Shown piece after piece: positions 21,214-29,080 of a DNA stretch of 64,000 nt. Position numbers and translations under genes: made by a program. This DNA comes from Acinetobacter indicus CIP 110367 (GTDB taxonomy: Bacteria > Pseudomonadota > Gammaproteobacteria > Pseudomonadales > Moraxellaceae), in contig NZ_KI530757.1 in assembly GCF_000488255.1 (NCBI RefSeq), positions 1-64,000 of the forward strand. Reading direction: 5' to 3'. The first letter of the stretch is position 1, and every line of letters starts with the position of its first letter. The notes below the pieces were generated by a model. That model made no database searches. It saw nothing but the letters and a program-made list of their open reading frames with translations, and was not told the origin of the DNA.

Positions 21214-21711
21214 ATGAGCTTATGTTCTCATGAACATCATGATGCATTACATGGCGTGCACGACCATCAAAATATTGAGCAGCGTCTTGCTGAAGCCGAA
21301 AGTCTCTGTGCCGCCACAGGTGCTCGCCTGACCCCACTTCGTCGTGAAGTGCTGGAACTGATTTTAAATGCCTCGGGCCCGATGGGGGCATACGACCTGC
21401 TGGCCAAAATTAAAAGTGAGTCAGATCGTCCGGCGGCACCACCAACCGTGTACCGCACCCTCGACTTTTTATTAGAAAAAGGGCTGATTCACCGTTTAAC
21501 TTCTATTAATGCCTATATTCCCTGCTGCCATCCGCGCGAAGGCCATCAGGCGGCGTTTTTAATTTGCACCGAATGCAAAGTGGTCAAAGAAGCTTCTGCG
21601 CAGGGTTTACTGCAGCAACTGGCAGAGCTGTCGGCTTCGGACCACTTCACCGCCCATCACAGTATTATCGAGATTTCTGGTTTATGTCAGCACTGCGCCA
21701 GCAAACGCTAA
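21214..21711 (+). CDS. zur: Zinc uptake regulator Zur (Fur family)
   Basis: A 165-residue Fur-family repressor. The winged-helix domain is clear (RLTPLRREVLELILNASGPMGAYDLLAKIK, PPTVYRTLDFLLEKGLIHRL), and the dimerisation domain carries two CxxC pairs (CTECK and CQHCASKR) that hold the structural zinc. The His-rich N-terminus (HEHHDALHGVHDHQN) and the genomic link to znuABC point to zinc rather than iron. znuC starts inside its last 28 bases, so the genes are translationally coupled. Confidence 0.93.
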   Translation: MSLCSHEHHDALHGVHDHQNIEQRLAEAESLCAATGARLTPLRREVLELILNASGPMGAYDLLAKIKSESDRPAAPPTVYRTLDFLLEKGLIHRLTSINAYIPCCHPREGHQAAFLICTECKVVKEASAQGLLQQLAELSASDHFTAHHSIIEISGLCQHCASKR

Positions 21712-22475
21712 GTCCTGCGCCGCTGATTCGCCTTGAACAGATTCAAGTCCGGATTGATGAGCGTGATATTTTAAAACAGGTCGATTTCTCTTTGCATGAG
21801 AAAGAAATTGTCACGCTCATTGGTCCGAATGGTGCCGGCAAATCGACGCTGATTAAAGTCATGCTCGGTATTGTCAAACCCACGGCTGGCAAAGTACTGG
21901 CCGATAAAAAACTAAAATTCTCCTATGTGCCGCAGAAATTCAATCCTTCACACAGCTTGCCGTTAAGGGTCAAGGATCTGCTGGCTTTAGAAAAATGTAG
22001 CAGCACGTTAAAAGCAGAAATTATCCGCGATACCGGTATTGCCAAGCTGGAAAATTCCAAAGTGCAGCAATTGTCAGGTGGTGAACGGCAGCGGGTATTA
22101 CTGGCCCGCGCCTTATTGCGCCAACCCGATGTGCTGGTGCTGGATGAACCAATGCAGGGGCTGGATATCCAGTCGGAAGCCGAGCTGTATGACTATGTGC
22201 GTAGCCTACCAGAAAAATATGGCTGTGCCGTGCTGATGGTCTCACATGATCTGCAATGGGTCATGCAAGGCACGCATCGGGTGGTATGTTTAAATAAACA
22301 CATTTGCTGTAGCGGCTTGCCCGAAAGCGTGCAGCAGCATCCGGAATATCAGGCCATTTTTGGCACCAACCGGGTGTTCTATCAGCATCATCATGATCAT
22401 TGTGCGCATGGCGACCATGCCGAGCCGTGTCAGCATGATTCCCGTCCCCATATTCACCCTGAACCGGAAGTCTAA
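21684..22475 (+). CDS. znuC: Zinc ABC transporter ATP-binding protein
   Basis: A 263-residue ABC ATPase: Walker A GPNGAGKST, the Q-loop region VPQKFN, the signature LSGGERQRVLLARAL, Walker B VLVLDEPMQGLD and the H-loop MVSHDLQWV. The C-terminus is strongly His-rich (YQHHHDHCAHGDHAEPCQHD), common in zinc ATPases. The longer frame from 21564 is only overlap with zur; the ATG at 21684 matches the family start. Confidence 0.95.
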   Translation: MSALRQQTLSPAPLIRLEQIQVRIDERDILKQVDFSLHEKEIVTLIGPNGAGKSTLIKVMLGIVKPTAGKVLADKKLKFSYVPQKFNPSHSLPLRVKDLLALEKCSSTLKAEIIRDTGIAKLENSKVQQLSGGERQRVLLARALLRQPDVLVLDEPMQGLDIQSEAELYDYVRSLPEKYGCAVLMVSHDLQWVMQGTHRVVCLNKHICCSGLPESVQQHPEYQAIFGTNRVFYQHHHDHCAHGDHAEPCQHDSRPHIHPEPEV

Positions 22476-22478
22476 ACC

Positions 22479-23279
22479 ATGATGGATTGGTTATCGTTAT
22501 TACTTCCGGCCTGGATCATGGGCACTTTACTGGTGTTTCTGACCGCGCCACTCGGCTGTCTGATGCTGTGGCGCCGGATGTCTTTTTTTGCCGATACCAT
22601 GGCACATGGCACCTTATTAGGCGTGGCCATTGCCGGCGCCTTGAGCTTACCGCTGTGGATGGGCGTTACATTTTTAGCCTTATTACTGGTTGGTATTCTT
22701 TGGATTCTGCATGATCCGCGCTTACCGAATGATGCCCTGCTGGCCTTATGCTCTGCGACCCTGCTCTGCTCCGGTCTACTGTTTATCCAGCACATTCCAA
22801 GCCTGCGCCCGGAACTGCTCAGCTACCTGTTTGGTGATCTGCTCACGATCTCCTGGGCTGATTTACCCATCTTTGCGCTGGTGATTGTCGGTGCACTGCT
22901 GGTTCTATATAAGTATTGGCAAGCCCAGATTCAGATTGCCATTGATCCGGATATTGCTGCCAGTGAAGGTATTCATGCCCAGTGGCAACGTCTGATTTTT
23001 ATGTTGCTGCTGGCCCTGTTTACGGTTCTGGCATTACGCGCGGTCGGCTCGCTATTGATGGGTGCGCTGCTGGTGATTCCGGCGCTCACGGCACGACTGC
23101 TGGCGCATTCTCCGAAACAGATGGTGATTTGGGCTTTTGTGATTGCACAAATTGGGGTAACGGTTGGTTTATGGTCCAGCGCCGGCTTAAATACCTCGAC
23201 CGGTCTGACTATTGTGCTGACCATGGCGGTGATTTTTGCCCTGATCTTTACCATGCAGAAATTTAAAAAACTGGCCTAA
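22479..23279 (+). CDS. znuB: Zinc ABC transporter permease
   Basis: A 266-residue inner-membrane permease of the cluster 9 (ZnuB/MntB) family with about eight hydrophobic helices. Family features include PLGCLMLWRRMSFFADTMAHGTLLGVA near the N-terminus and RAVGSLLMGALLVIPALTARLL, the coupling-helix region. It starts 3 bases after the znuC stop, completing zur-znuC-znuB. Confidence 0.94.
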   Translation: MMDWLSLLLPAWIMGTLLVFLTAPLGCLMLWRRMSFFADTMAHGTLLGVAIAGALSLPLWMGVTFLALLLVGILWILHDPRLPNDALLALCSATLLCSGLLFIQHIPSLRPELLSYLFGDLLTISWADLPIFALVIVGALLVLYKYWQAQIQIAIDPDIAASEGIHAQWQRLIFMLLLALFTVLALRAVGSLLMGALLVIPALTARLLAHSPKQMVIWAFVIAQIGVTVGLWSSAGLNTSTGLTIVLTMAVIFALIFTMQKFKKLA

Positions 23280-23346
23280 ACAATCAACCGAAAGGTTCCA
23301 TCTAGCCCTCTCCTCTTTATCATTTAGAGGGGAAAATCAACATCTA

Positions 23347-23967
23347 TTACTGATGCACCAGACTTAATAAAAATGCAGCACCAGCAAACAGACCGGCAAA
23401 CGTCCGGTTCATGACTTTCTGCTGACGCGGTGACTTTAACAATCTTAAAACCTTAGCTGCCAGGCCGGTATAGCCCGCCATCACAATCAGATCAATCGTA
23501 ATCATGGTTGCTGCCATAATCAGATATTGAATCCACTGCGGTTTGGATAAATCCAGAAATTGTGGCAAGACAGCCAGCAAAAATACAATCGCTTTCGGAT
23601 TGCTCATATTCACCAGAAAACCGTTCAGCAGCAGTCGTCCAGCTGATTTCTGTGGTAAATCCTGCCGGATTTCAATCGAGTGTACCGGCGCTTTCCATTG
23701 CAGATAGGCCAGATACAGCAGATACGCTACCCCGAACCATTTCACTGCCAGAAAAGCCCAAGGCGTGGTCGCAAATAGCACGCCCGCGCCGGCCGCCACA
23801 ATCGCAATCTGTACCAGCAGCGCCAGTTGCAGCCCGATGGCATTCCAGTAACCATGACGAAAACCGTAATTCAGCCCACTCGACATCGAGGCAATCGCAC
23901 CTGCGCCCGGCGACACACTAATCACCCAACAGGCCAGCATATAGGCCAGCCAAATCTGATAAGACAT
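23347..23967 (-). CDS. LysE family exporter (RhtB-like)
   Basis: A 206-residue inner-membrane protein with six predicted helices. The SPGAGAIASMSSGLNYGFRHG stretch early on and the LLNGFLVNMSNPKAIVFLLAVLPQF motif are hallmarks of the LysE/RhtB amino-acid exporter superfamily. The substrate is unknown. It is convergent with znuB and divergent from the Dyp peroxidase gene. Confidence 0.88.
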   Translation of the reverse strand: MSYQIWLAYMLACWVISVSPGAGAIASMSSGLNYGFRHGYWNAIGLQLALLVQIAIVAAGAGVLFATTPWAFLAVKWFGVAYLLYLAYLQWKAPVHSIEIRQDLPQKSAGRLLLNGFLVNMSNPKAIVFLLAVLPQFLDLSKPQWIQYLIMAATMITIDLIVMAGYTGLAAKVLRLLKSPRQQKVMNRTFAGLFAGAAFLLSLVHQ

Positions 23968-24125
23968 GGTAATTCACCACAAAAATGACAGATTATTATA
24001 TGACGTTTCATCTTTTAAGTGCGCAGTAAAGAGGCAATAAAAATCTGATCCAGAGACTGTTAAGCTGCTACCGGTTCAGGCACAATAGTTTTAGTGATTG
24101 ATTATTAAAAACTTAGGAGCCATGA

Positions 24126-25046
24126 ATGACAGCTCAATCTGTAATCTTGCCATTACCTTCAGATCATGCCCGTTTTATTGTTTTACGTTTAAAAGATTTA
24201 ACTCTTGAGCAATTAAAAGAAAAATTAGCTGATCTTTTTAATACCCGTGATCGCCTGATTACCCAGCATCCTCATGCACAAATTAAAACTGCCGTGGCCT
24301 TTGGACCTGAACTTTGGGCACAACTGTACTCCCAAACTCCAGCTGGCTTTAAGCAGTTACAACCGATTGAAGGCGCATTCCAGATGCCTGTCGTACCGGC
24401 AGATGTACTCATTCATATTGCCAGTGCCCGTGCGGATATCTGTTTTGCCCTGAGCCAGTCTTTCTTTGAGGGTATTCAGGATCAGGTTGACGTTCTGGAT
24501 GAGCGGGTCTGCTTCCGCTATTTTGATGGTCGTGACATGACCGGCTTTATTGATGGCACAGAAAACCCGCAATTCCCGGATGACCGTGCCGAAGTCGCTT
24601 TACTGGGCGAAGATGCCGGCATTTTTGAAGATGGCTCCTTTGTCTTTGCCCAGCGTTATGCGCATGACTTAGATAAATGGAAACGCCTGAAAGTCGATGC
24701 ACAAGAACAAGTGATGGGTCGAACCAAACTTGAGTCAATTGAGCTGGATGATGAGGTGAAACCTGACAATGCCCACGTCGCCCGTACCGTGGTTGAAGAT
24801 GATGAAGGTGAAGAAATGGAAATTCTGCGTCATTCCCTACCGTATGGGGATGGGCAAGGTGACCAAGGCTTATTCTTTATTGCCTATACCAAGGATTTAA
24901 CCATTCTGGATGCGATGCTTGAGCGTATGTTTGGCACCTCGGGAGATGGTATTCATGACCGTTTACTGCATTTTGTCACCGCTTTAGATGGCGCTTACTA
25001 CTTCGCTCCAAGTGAAGAGTTGCTGGAAACAGTGCTGGAAGGATAA
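24126..25046 (+). CDS. Dyp-type heme peroxidase
   Basis: A 306-residue dye-decolourising peroxidase. GFIDGTENP is the family's distal heme motif with the catalytic Asp, the proximal heme-ligand His lies in DNAHVARTV, and the distal Arg is in ILRHSLPYG. There is no Tat signal, so it is probably cytoplasmic (the P or B subgroup). An AGGAGC precedes the start and a terminator follows the stop, so it is a single-gene unit. Physiological substrates of these enzymes are largely unknown. Confidence 0.93.
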   Translation: MTAQSVILPLPSDHARFIVLRLKDLTLEQLKEKLADLFNTRDRLITQHPHAQIKTAVAFGPELWAQLYSQTPAGFKQLQPIEGAFQMPVVPADVLIHIASARADICFALSQSFFEGIQDQVDVLDERVCFRYFDGRDMTGFIDGTENPQFPDDRAEVALLGEDAGIFEDGSFVFAQRYAHDLDKWKRLKVDAQEQVMGRTKLESIELDDEVKPDNAHVARTVVEDDEGEEMEILRHSLPYGDGQGDQGLFFIAYTKDLTILDAMLERMFGTSGDGIHDRLLHFVTALDGAYYFAPSEELLETVLEG

Positions 25047-25051
25047 TTTAT

Positions 25052-25073
25052 AAAGCCGACGAGAGTCGGCTTT
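25052..25073 (+). terminator. Terminator of the Dyp peroxidase gene
   Basis: A 9-bp stem AAAGCCGAC / GTCGGCTTT with a GAGA loop and a modest T-tract, 6 bases after the stop codon. Confidence 0.85.
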
Positions 25074-25104
25074 ATATTTCAATTTAATAAAAAATTAATA
25101 ATAA

Positions 25105-25608
25105 TCACGAGCATCCTTCTTGGTATTGCAATTTATCAAGTAATCCATAAGTCACTTCAATTACTTTATCATCAACTAAATAGAATTTCACCCCATACCT
25201 TTCATCAAGATCATATTGTAAATAGTAAGTAGCTTCATCATATTCGCTTCTAATTAAAGATAAATCATTAATTTTTGATTTCAATTCTGACGAATTAATT
25301 CCTAAAAAAACTGAGTTCAAATATGTTGCTGTTGAAATCTTATTACTAAAAACCAAATAATCAACATCACCATCTTTACTTTCAGCATACAAGCAATTAT
25401 CAACAATATCAGTATTTTCTATTTTTTTAATTTCACCACTCTTAGAGAATAATTTAAAATCACCACCAATATTCATTTTAGAAAATTCAGATATAATTGT
25501 TTTTTTTACTTCATTATTATTACTTAATCCCACTGCCTCATTAGAATTACAAGCTGTTAGAATTAAAATTAAAGAAAAAAACATTAATTTATACAGGCTT
25601 TGTTGCAT
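25105..25608 (-). CDS. Lipoprotein downstream of the T6SS effector; candidate immunity protein
   Basis: A predicted lipoprotein of about 167 residues: lipobox LILTAC, then a mostly beta-rich, charged domain I cannot place. Before a 113-bp MITE inserted, the effector stop and this gene's ATG were only a few bases apart (effector TAA, then ATATGTATAAATTAATG), so they formed one operon. An envelope-anchored protein paired with a cell-wall-degrading effector would suit an immunity role; that is inference. The present frame starts at an ATG supplied by the MITE end (MQQSLYKLM), while the native ribosome-binding site is now cut off. An internal ATG at 25584 is another start. Confidence 0.65.
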   Translation of the reverse strand: MQQSLYKLMFFSLILILTACNSNEAVGLSNNNEVKKTIISEFSKMNIGGDFKLFSKSGEIKKIENTDIVDNCLYAESKDGDVDYLVFSNKISTATYLNSVFLGINSSELKSKINDLSLIRSEYDEATYYLQYDLDERYGVKFYLVDDKVIEVTYGLLDKLQYQEGCS

Positions 25609-25708
25609 AAATATGTAAGCATCTGATTTAAATAAATTTAATTTTGGATCAAAAAATAATCAAAAATTTTAAAATCATATAGTTATGAAATCTTTGTGCA
25701 ACAAAGCC
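25596..25708. mobile_element. 113-bp MITE, copy 1, with IS5-type ends
   Basis: A non-coding AT-rich element with terminal inverted repeats GGCTTTGTTGCA / TGCAACAAAGCC, the same ends as the IS5-family element at 29081-30119. It is flanked by a perfect 9-bp target duplication ATTTATACA (25587-25595 and 25709-25717). A second copy in inverse orientation at 58761-58873 differs at one base. The matching ends and 9-bp duplications suggest the IS5/IS903-group transposase moves it in trans. It separates the effector from the lipoprotein gene. Confidence 0.93.
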
Positions 25709-25721
25709 ATTTATACATATA

Positions 25722-28115
25722 TTAAATATCCTGAATTTTTGGCACACATGTACCAATATGTAAATGGTGATAATGATTTTTAGCATAACCTGTACCTGGG
25801 ATCTTAGGTCTTTTTGTATATCCATCTTGGGTATAGAATACAGTAAAACCAAACTTTTTAAATTCATGAACTAAATTTATATTTCTTTGATCATCATAAT
25901 TACTATTTTGCGTCCAAATAGCCTCTGTCCGATGAGCATTATTTTTTCCTAAGTATCTAAAGTCACAAGCTTCGCCATTTCTATGTGTTACACTTGGTTT
26001 CTGTGAACTTCCATCAATTAAACTTGCACCAGAACTTGGATACTCCTCATAACCTAAATTCATGAAGCTACCCAAGATTGCAGCCATTGATATACCATTC
26101 AAATAAAATCTTATATTTCCCCCAGTTATAAACCACTTATAACCTAAATTTCCTTTTCTATATAATCCATGCTTTGTAAAGTCGATTAAGTAACAATTTC
26201 CAGCAATAATTTCATTACCAGATTTACGCAATGGAGCTTTTATAAATCTTGATTTACCCAAATTATGAGCTGTTCCATTTGCTTCATAAAATATAAACTC
26301 AGCATAACCTGTGGCTGCTTTATTTTCTCTCTTAATTTTTCCATCATGATAAATATGATAGCGTGTTATATCACTGGTTGGTGGAGCTTGATTACTGATA
26401 GTTGTCAAAGGTTTACCACTATTTTCTGTATAGGTATTTTGCTGTATGGCTTTCGGTTGTTCATGCTTAACTTCGGCAGGTTGTGCTGGAGGTATAGGGC
26501 TAGTTGGATTTGATGTTAAAACTGGCTGTTGTTTATTTGATTGAGTCTGGGTCATAACAACCTGTTTTGAAAGTTTTTCAAAGCCCTCATTAATTCGAAA
26601 AACTCTCGATGAACTATTATGTATTACCCTTACCTTAGTTAATGATTTACTACCAGCACCAAATCCATATACAAACCCAACTAACATTCTTACAGAAATT
26701 TCACCTAAAGAATTTGTTTTCTTGGAAATCTCTCTTCCCCTATAAAACAAAGTTAGGGCTAGGTTTGGTACTAATTTATCGTCCTTTTTTACGATTATTT
26801 TGAAACTTTGAACTGGTAATTTAATTTTTATAGTTTGATTAGATAATGATTTTTCAACTTTAAAATGATATATTTTCTGATTTTCAGCTTCTCCTGAAAC
26901 AGAAACTTCAATATCTTGCCCCACCTCAGCAATTATATTCTGCTTGATACCTTGGCTATTTGCTGTATGTTTTTTTATATTTCCCTTATATGTAAGGAAG
27001 AAATTCATATTAGAAATTTTCTTTCCTGTATCACCTTCTACAATTTGAATATTAAAACTAATATCTTTAGTATTTTCAGCAATACTATCTCTTTTAATTT
27101 CAGCTAAGTTTTGTTCATTTCTTACTTCTTGAGGTGTCTTAGTTGGTTCAGATTTTGGTTGTGGCGTACTGTTTTCTTCTAAAGTTGCCGAAAATCTTGA
27201 AACTTCAAAATTTTGTATAATTCCATATTGTTTCTGATCTTTTTTTTGAATAATAAGATTAGACTCTTTACCATCAGCTGCAATTTTGATCTCAGTCAAT
27301 GGATGTCTAACAATGACAGGAAGATTTCCATTTTCATCACTTTTTACTTTTACTTTAGTTTCTCCAGAGAAGGACTTTCCTGAATATTTTGAAATAATTG
27401 TAACTTCTTTTCTTCTTAATAAGTTTTCATTTTGGTCTTTTAATTGAATATATATTTTTCGATTACAGCATTTTTCTAAATCAAATCCTCCAAAGTCTTG
27501 AATATATTTTTTAATATGAGTCCCATTGCCATCAGTTTGCTTTTGACCGGAAAAACTAGCAATACCTAAGAAGGCTCCTAGACCACCAATACCTACTAAA
27601 TGTATTCCAGCAATCGCTCCAGATTCGTTGATTTCCACTCCTTGGATCGTTCTTCCAAAATGCTCATTTAAATTATTATTTCTTATTTGTTTACAGAGAT
27701 ATTCTATCCATTCTTTGATAACTTCATATTGAATACTAGGACTATTCAAAAAATCAAATTTTGAATTAATATTTCTTTTTCCAGACCACTTCCCGGACCA
27801 ATTATTTGATGAGAATTGACTTTTCCACCTCCTATACAAAGCAGACTCTCTTTTTACGTTTTTAAGATCCTCATAGGATATCCCCCTATCACCTAGATAA
27901 TATCCTAAATCGTATAAAGCTGATTCCCCCCATTGAAACAAGCCCATGTAACCATTTGTATTAACTTTTTTAGCACATCTCATATTAATAGGATGACTCA
28001 AAGATAAAGATAAATCTGATGATGACTCTTTAAAACTCACTGCAGAGATAAAGCCAGCTAAATTAGTTTCAGATGTTTTTATAGTTCCATCTTTAAATAT
28101 TATCGTTTTTTTCAT
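25722..28115 (-). CDS. Predicted T6SS cell-wall effector: lysozyme-like plus M15-like peptidase
   Basis: A 797-residue protein downstream of vgrG. The N-terminus looks like a lytic transglycosylase or lysozyme fold: Glu30 (SFKESSSD) is a candidate catalytic acid, followed by NGYMGLFQWGESALYDLGYY. The middle (about 200-560) has repeated beta-sandwich-like segments (ITIISKYSGKSF-type, SFKIIVKKDDKLVPNLALTL) and a Pro/Gln linker. The C-terminus carries H711-x6-D718 and HYHHLH (781-786), the metal-site pattern of M15-type D-Ala peptidases. Cutting both glycan and peptide would resemble the bifunctional Acinetobacter T6SS effector Tse4. Secretion through the VgrG is inferred from the operon. It starts 5 bases after the preceding gene. 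Confidence 0.75.
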   Translation of the reverse strand: MKKTIIFKDGTIKTSETNLAGFISAVSFKESSSDLSLSLSHPINMRCAKKVNTNGYMGLFQWGESALYDLGYYLGDRGISYEDLKNVKRESALYRRWKSQFSSNNWSGKWSGKRNINSKFDFLNSPSIQYEVIKEWIEYLCKQIRNNNLNEHFGRTIQGVEINESGAIAGIHLVGIGGLGAFLGIASFSGQKQTDGNGTHIKKYIQDFGGFDLEKCCNRKIYIQLKDQNENLLRRKEVTIISKYSGKSFSGETKVKVKSDENGNLPVIVRHPLTEIKIAADGKESNLIIQKKDQKQYGIIQNFEVSRFSATLEENSTPQPKSEPTKTPQEVRNEQNLAEIKRDSIAENTKDISFNIQIVEGDTGKKISNMNFFLTYKGNIKKHTANSQGIKQNIIAEVGQDIEVSVSGEAENQKIYHFKVEKSLSNQTIKIKLPVQSFKIIVKKDDKLVPNLALTLFYRGREISKKTNSLGEISVRMLVGFVYGFGAGSKSLTKVRVIHNSSSRVFRINEGFEKLSKQVVMTQTQSNKQQPVLTSNPTSPIPPAQPAEVKHEQPKAIQQNTYTENSGKPLTTISNQAPPTSDITRYHIYHDGKIKRENKAATGYAEFIFYEANGTAHNLGKSRFIKAPLRKSGNEIIAGNCYLIDFTKHGLYRKGNLGYKWFITGGNIRFYLNGISMAAILGSFMNLGYEEYPSSGASLIDGSSQKPSVTHRNGEACDFRYLGKNNAHRTEAIWTQNSNYDDQRNINLVHEFKKFGFTVFYTQDGYTKRPKIPGTGYAKNHYHHLHIGTCVPKIQDI

Positions 28116-28120
28116 TATTA

Positions 28121-28624
28121 TTACTCTTTATACCAATCATTTTCTCTATATTTTTCCATACTGACAGATGTATTATTTTTTAAATAACTATTAAGTATAT
28201 ATTTTATTTCATGATCTATCCCAACCTGATTACAACTCAAATCAACCGATTGATCTCTACTATTTACTTTTCTAAAGTATGCAAAAGCTGTTTTATCATC
28301 ATAAATTAGCCAAATATTGTGTCCATATTCCTTATATTCTGCATTATAAATATTATATTGCTTTTTATTATATGAAATTTTTTGACACTGGCCTGTTGAC
28401 AACCACTGTGCATCGCTTGTTTTAAGCTTTAAATTATTTATTACTTTTAATTGACTTAGACTACTTTTATTTTTCCCGAATTCCCAAATGTGTTCACATT
28501 CAAACTCTTCAATAATCTTTATTTTTTTAATAGGCTGATTCCAATACTGCATGCACTCTTTTGAACTTTCAGCATATAAAATTGAACTACTTATTAGTAC
28601 ACATATAGTTATTATATTTTTCAT
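28121..28624 (-). CDS. Small secreted protein between vgrG and effector; candidate immunity or adaptor
   Basis: A 167-residue protein with a clear signal peptide (MKNIITICVLISSSILYAES) and four later cysteines, so probably a periplasmic disulfide-bonded protein. I recognise no family. The ATG at 28624 has GGTGG 4 bases upstream and lies 11 bases after the vgrG stop. Lying in the same operon as a periplasm-acting effector makes an immunity role plausible, although the lipoprotein at 25105 is an alternative. Both could be. Confidence 0.65.
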   Translation of the reverse strand: MKNIITICVLISSSILYAESSKECMQYWNQPIKKIKIIEEFECEHIWEFGKNKSSLSQLKVINNLKLKTSDAQWLSTGQCQKISYNKKQYNIYNAEYKEYGHNIWLIYDDKTAFAYFRKVNSRDQSVDLSCNQVGIDHEIKYILNSYLKNNTSVSMEKYRENDWYKE

Positions 28625-28634
28625 AATTCCACCA

Positions 28635-29071
28635 TTAAATCCCAAAACTCTTAAAGTCTGCTTCTAAATCATTATCCTCATTCAAATTTTCAGTATTTTT
28701 ATCATAGTTATCTTCATCATACTCACCACAACATACTTCATCTGGACCTTCAGTTTTATTATGATCTACTTCTTTTTCGATTAGGAGTAATTTTTCCGAA
28801 TCATTATCAGATTTGCCTAATAATAATATTTCGATATTATCAGGATTATCACTAAATATTCTTTCTGTACGTGCATTCTGATCAAGTGTACCTATAAACT
28901 CAGTTTTTTTATCTTTGTTTATGACTTTATATTTAAAGCCTCCTGCCAGTAGCTCTTGAGAAATAAGATCTTTAAAATCAAACCGTCTACTAAATATTCC
29001 AGTCTCAGGCATCTTCGCTAACTGAGTATTCACATTAGCTCCATTTATAAACAGATGCTGCCCCGCTTTCA
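28635..29071 (-). pseudogene. vgrG: 3' part of vgrG, cut off by the IS5-family element
   Basis: This stretch encodes the end of VgrG: FEVKAGQHLFINGANV is the conserved tail of the DUF2345 region, followed by a cysteine- and Asp/Asn-rich C-terminal extension of about 125 residues ending DLEADFKSFGI. Removing the IS and one 9-bp duplication joins it in frame to the 5' part (KFE then VKAG), restoring a VgrG of 982 residues. As it stands it could only be translated from a GTG provided by the IS end. The extension probably docks the cargo effector encoded downstream. Confidence 0.85.
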
Positions 29072-29080
29072 CCTCAAACT

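Noticed and set aside
23280-23346. Weak hairpin CCCTC...GAGGG after znuB
   Set aside because: Stem is imperfect and lacks a T-tract in either direction; too weak to list as a terminator.
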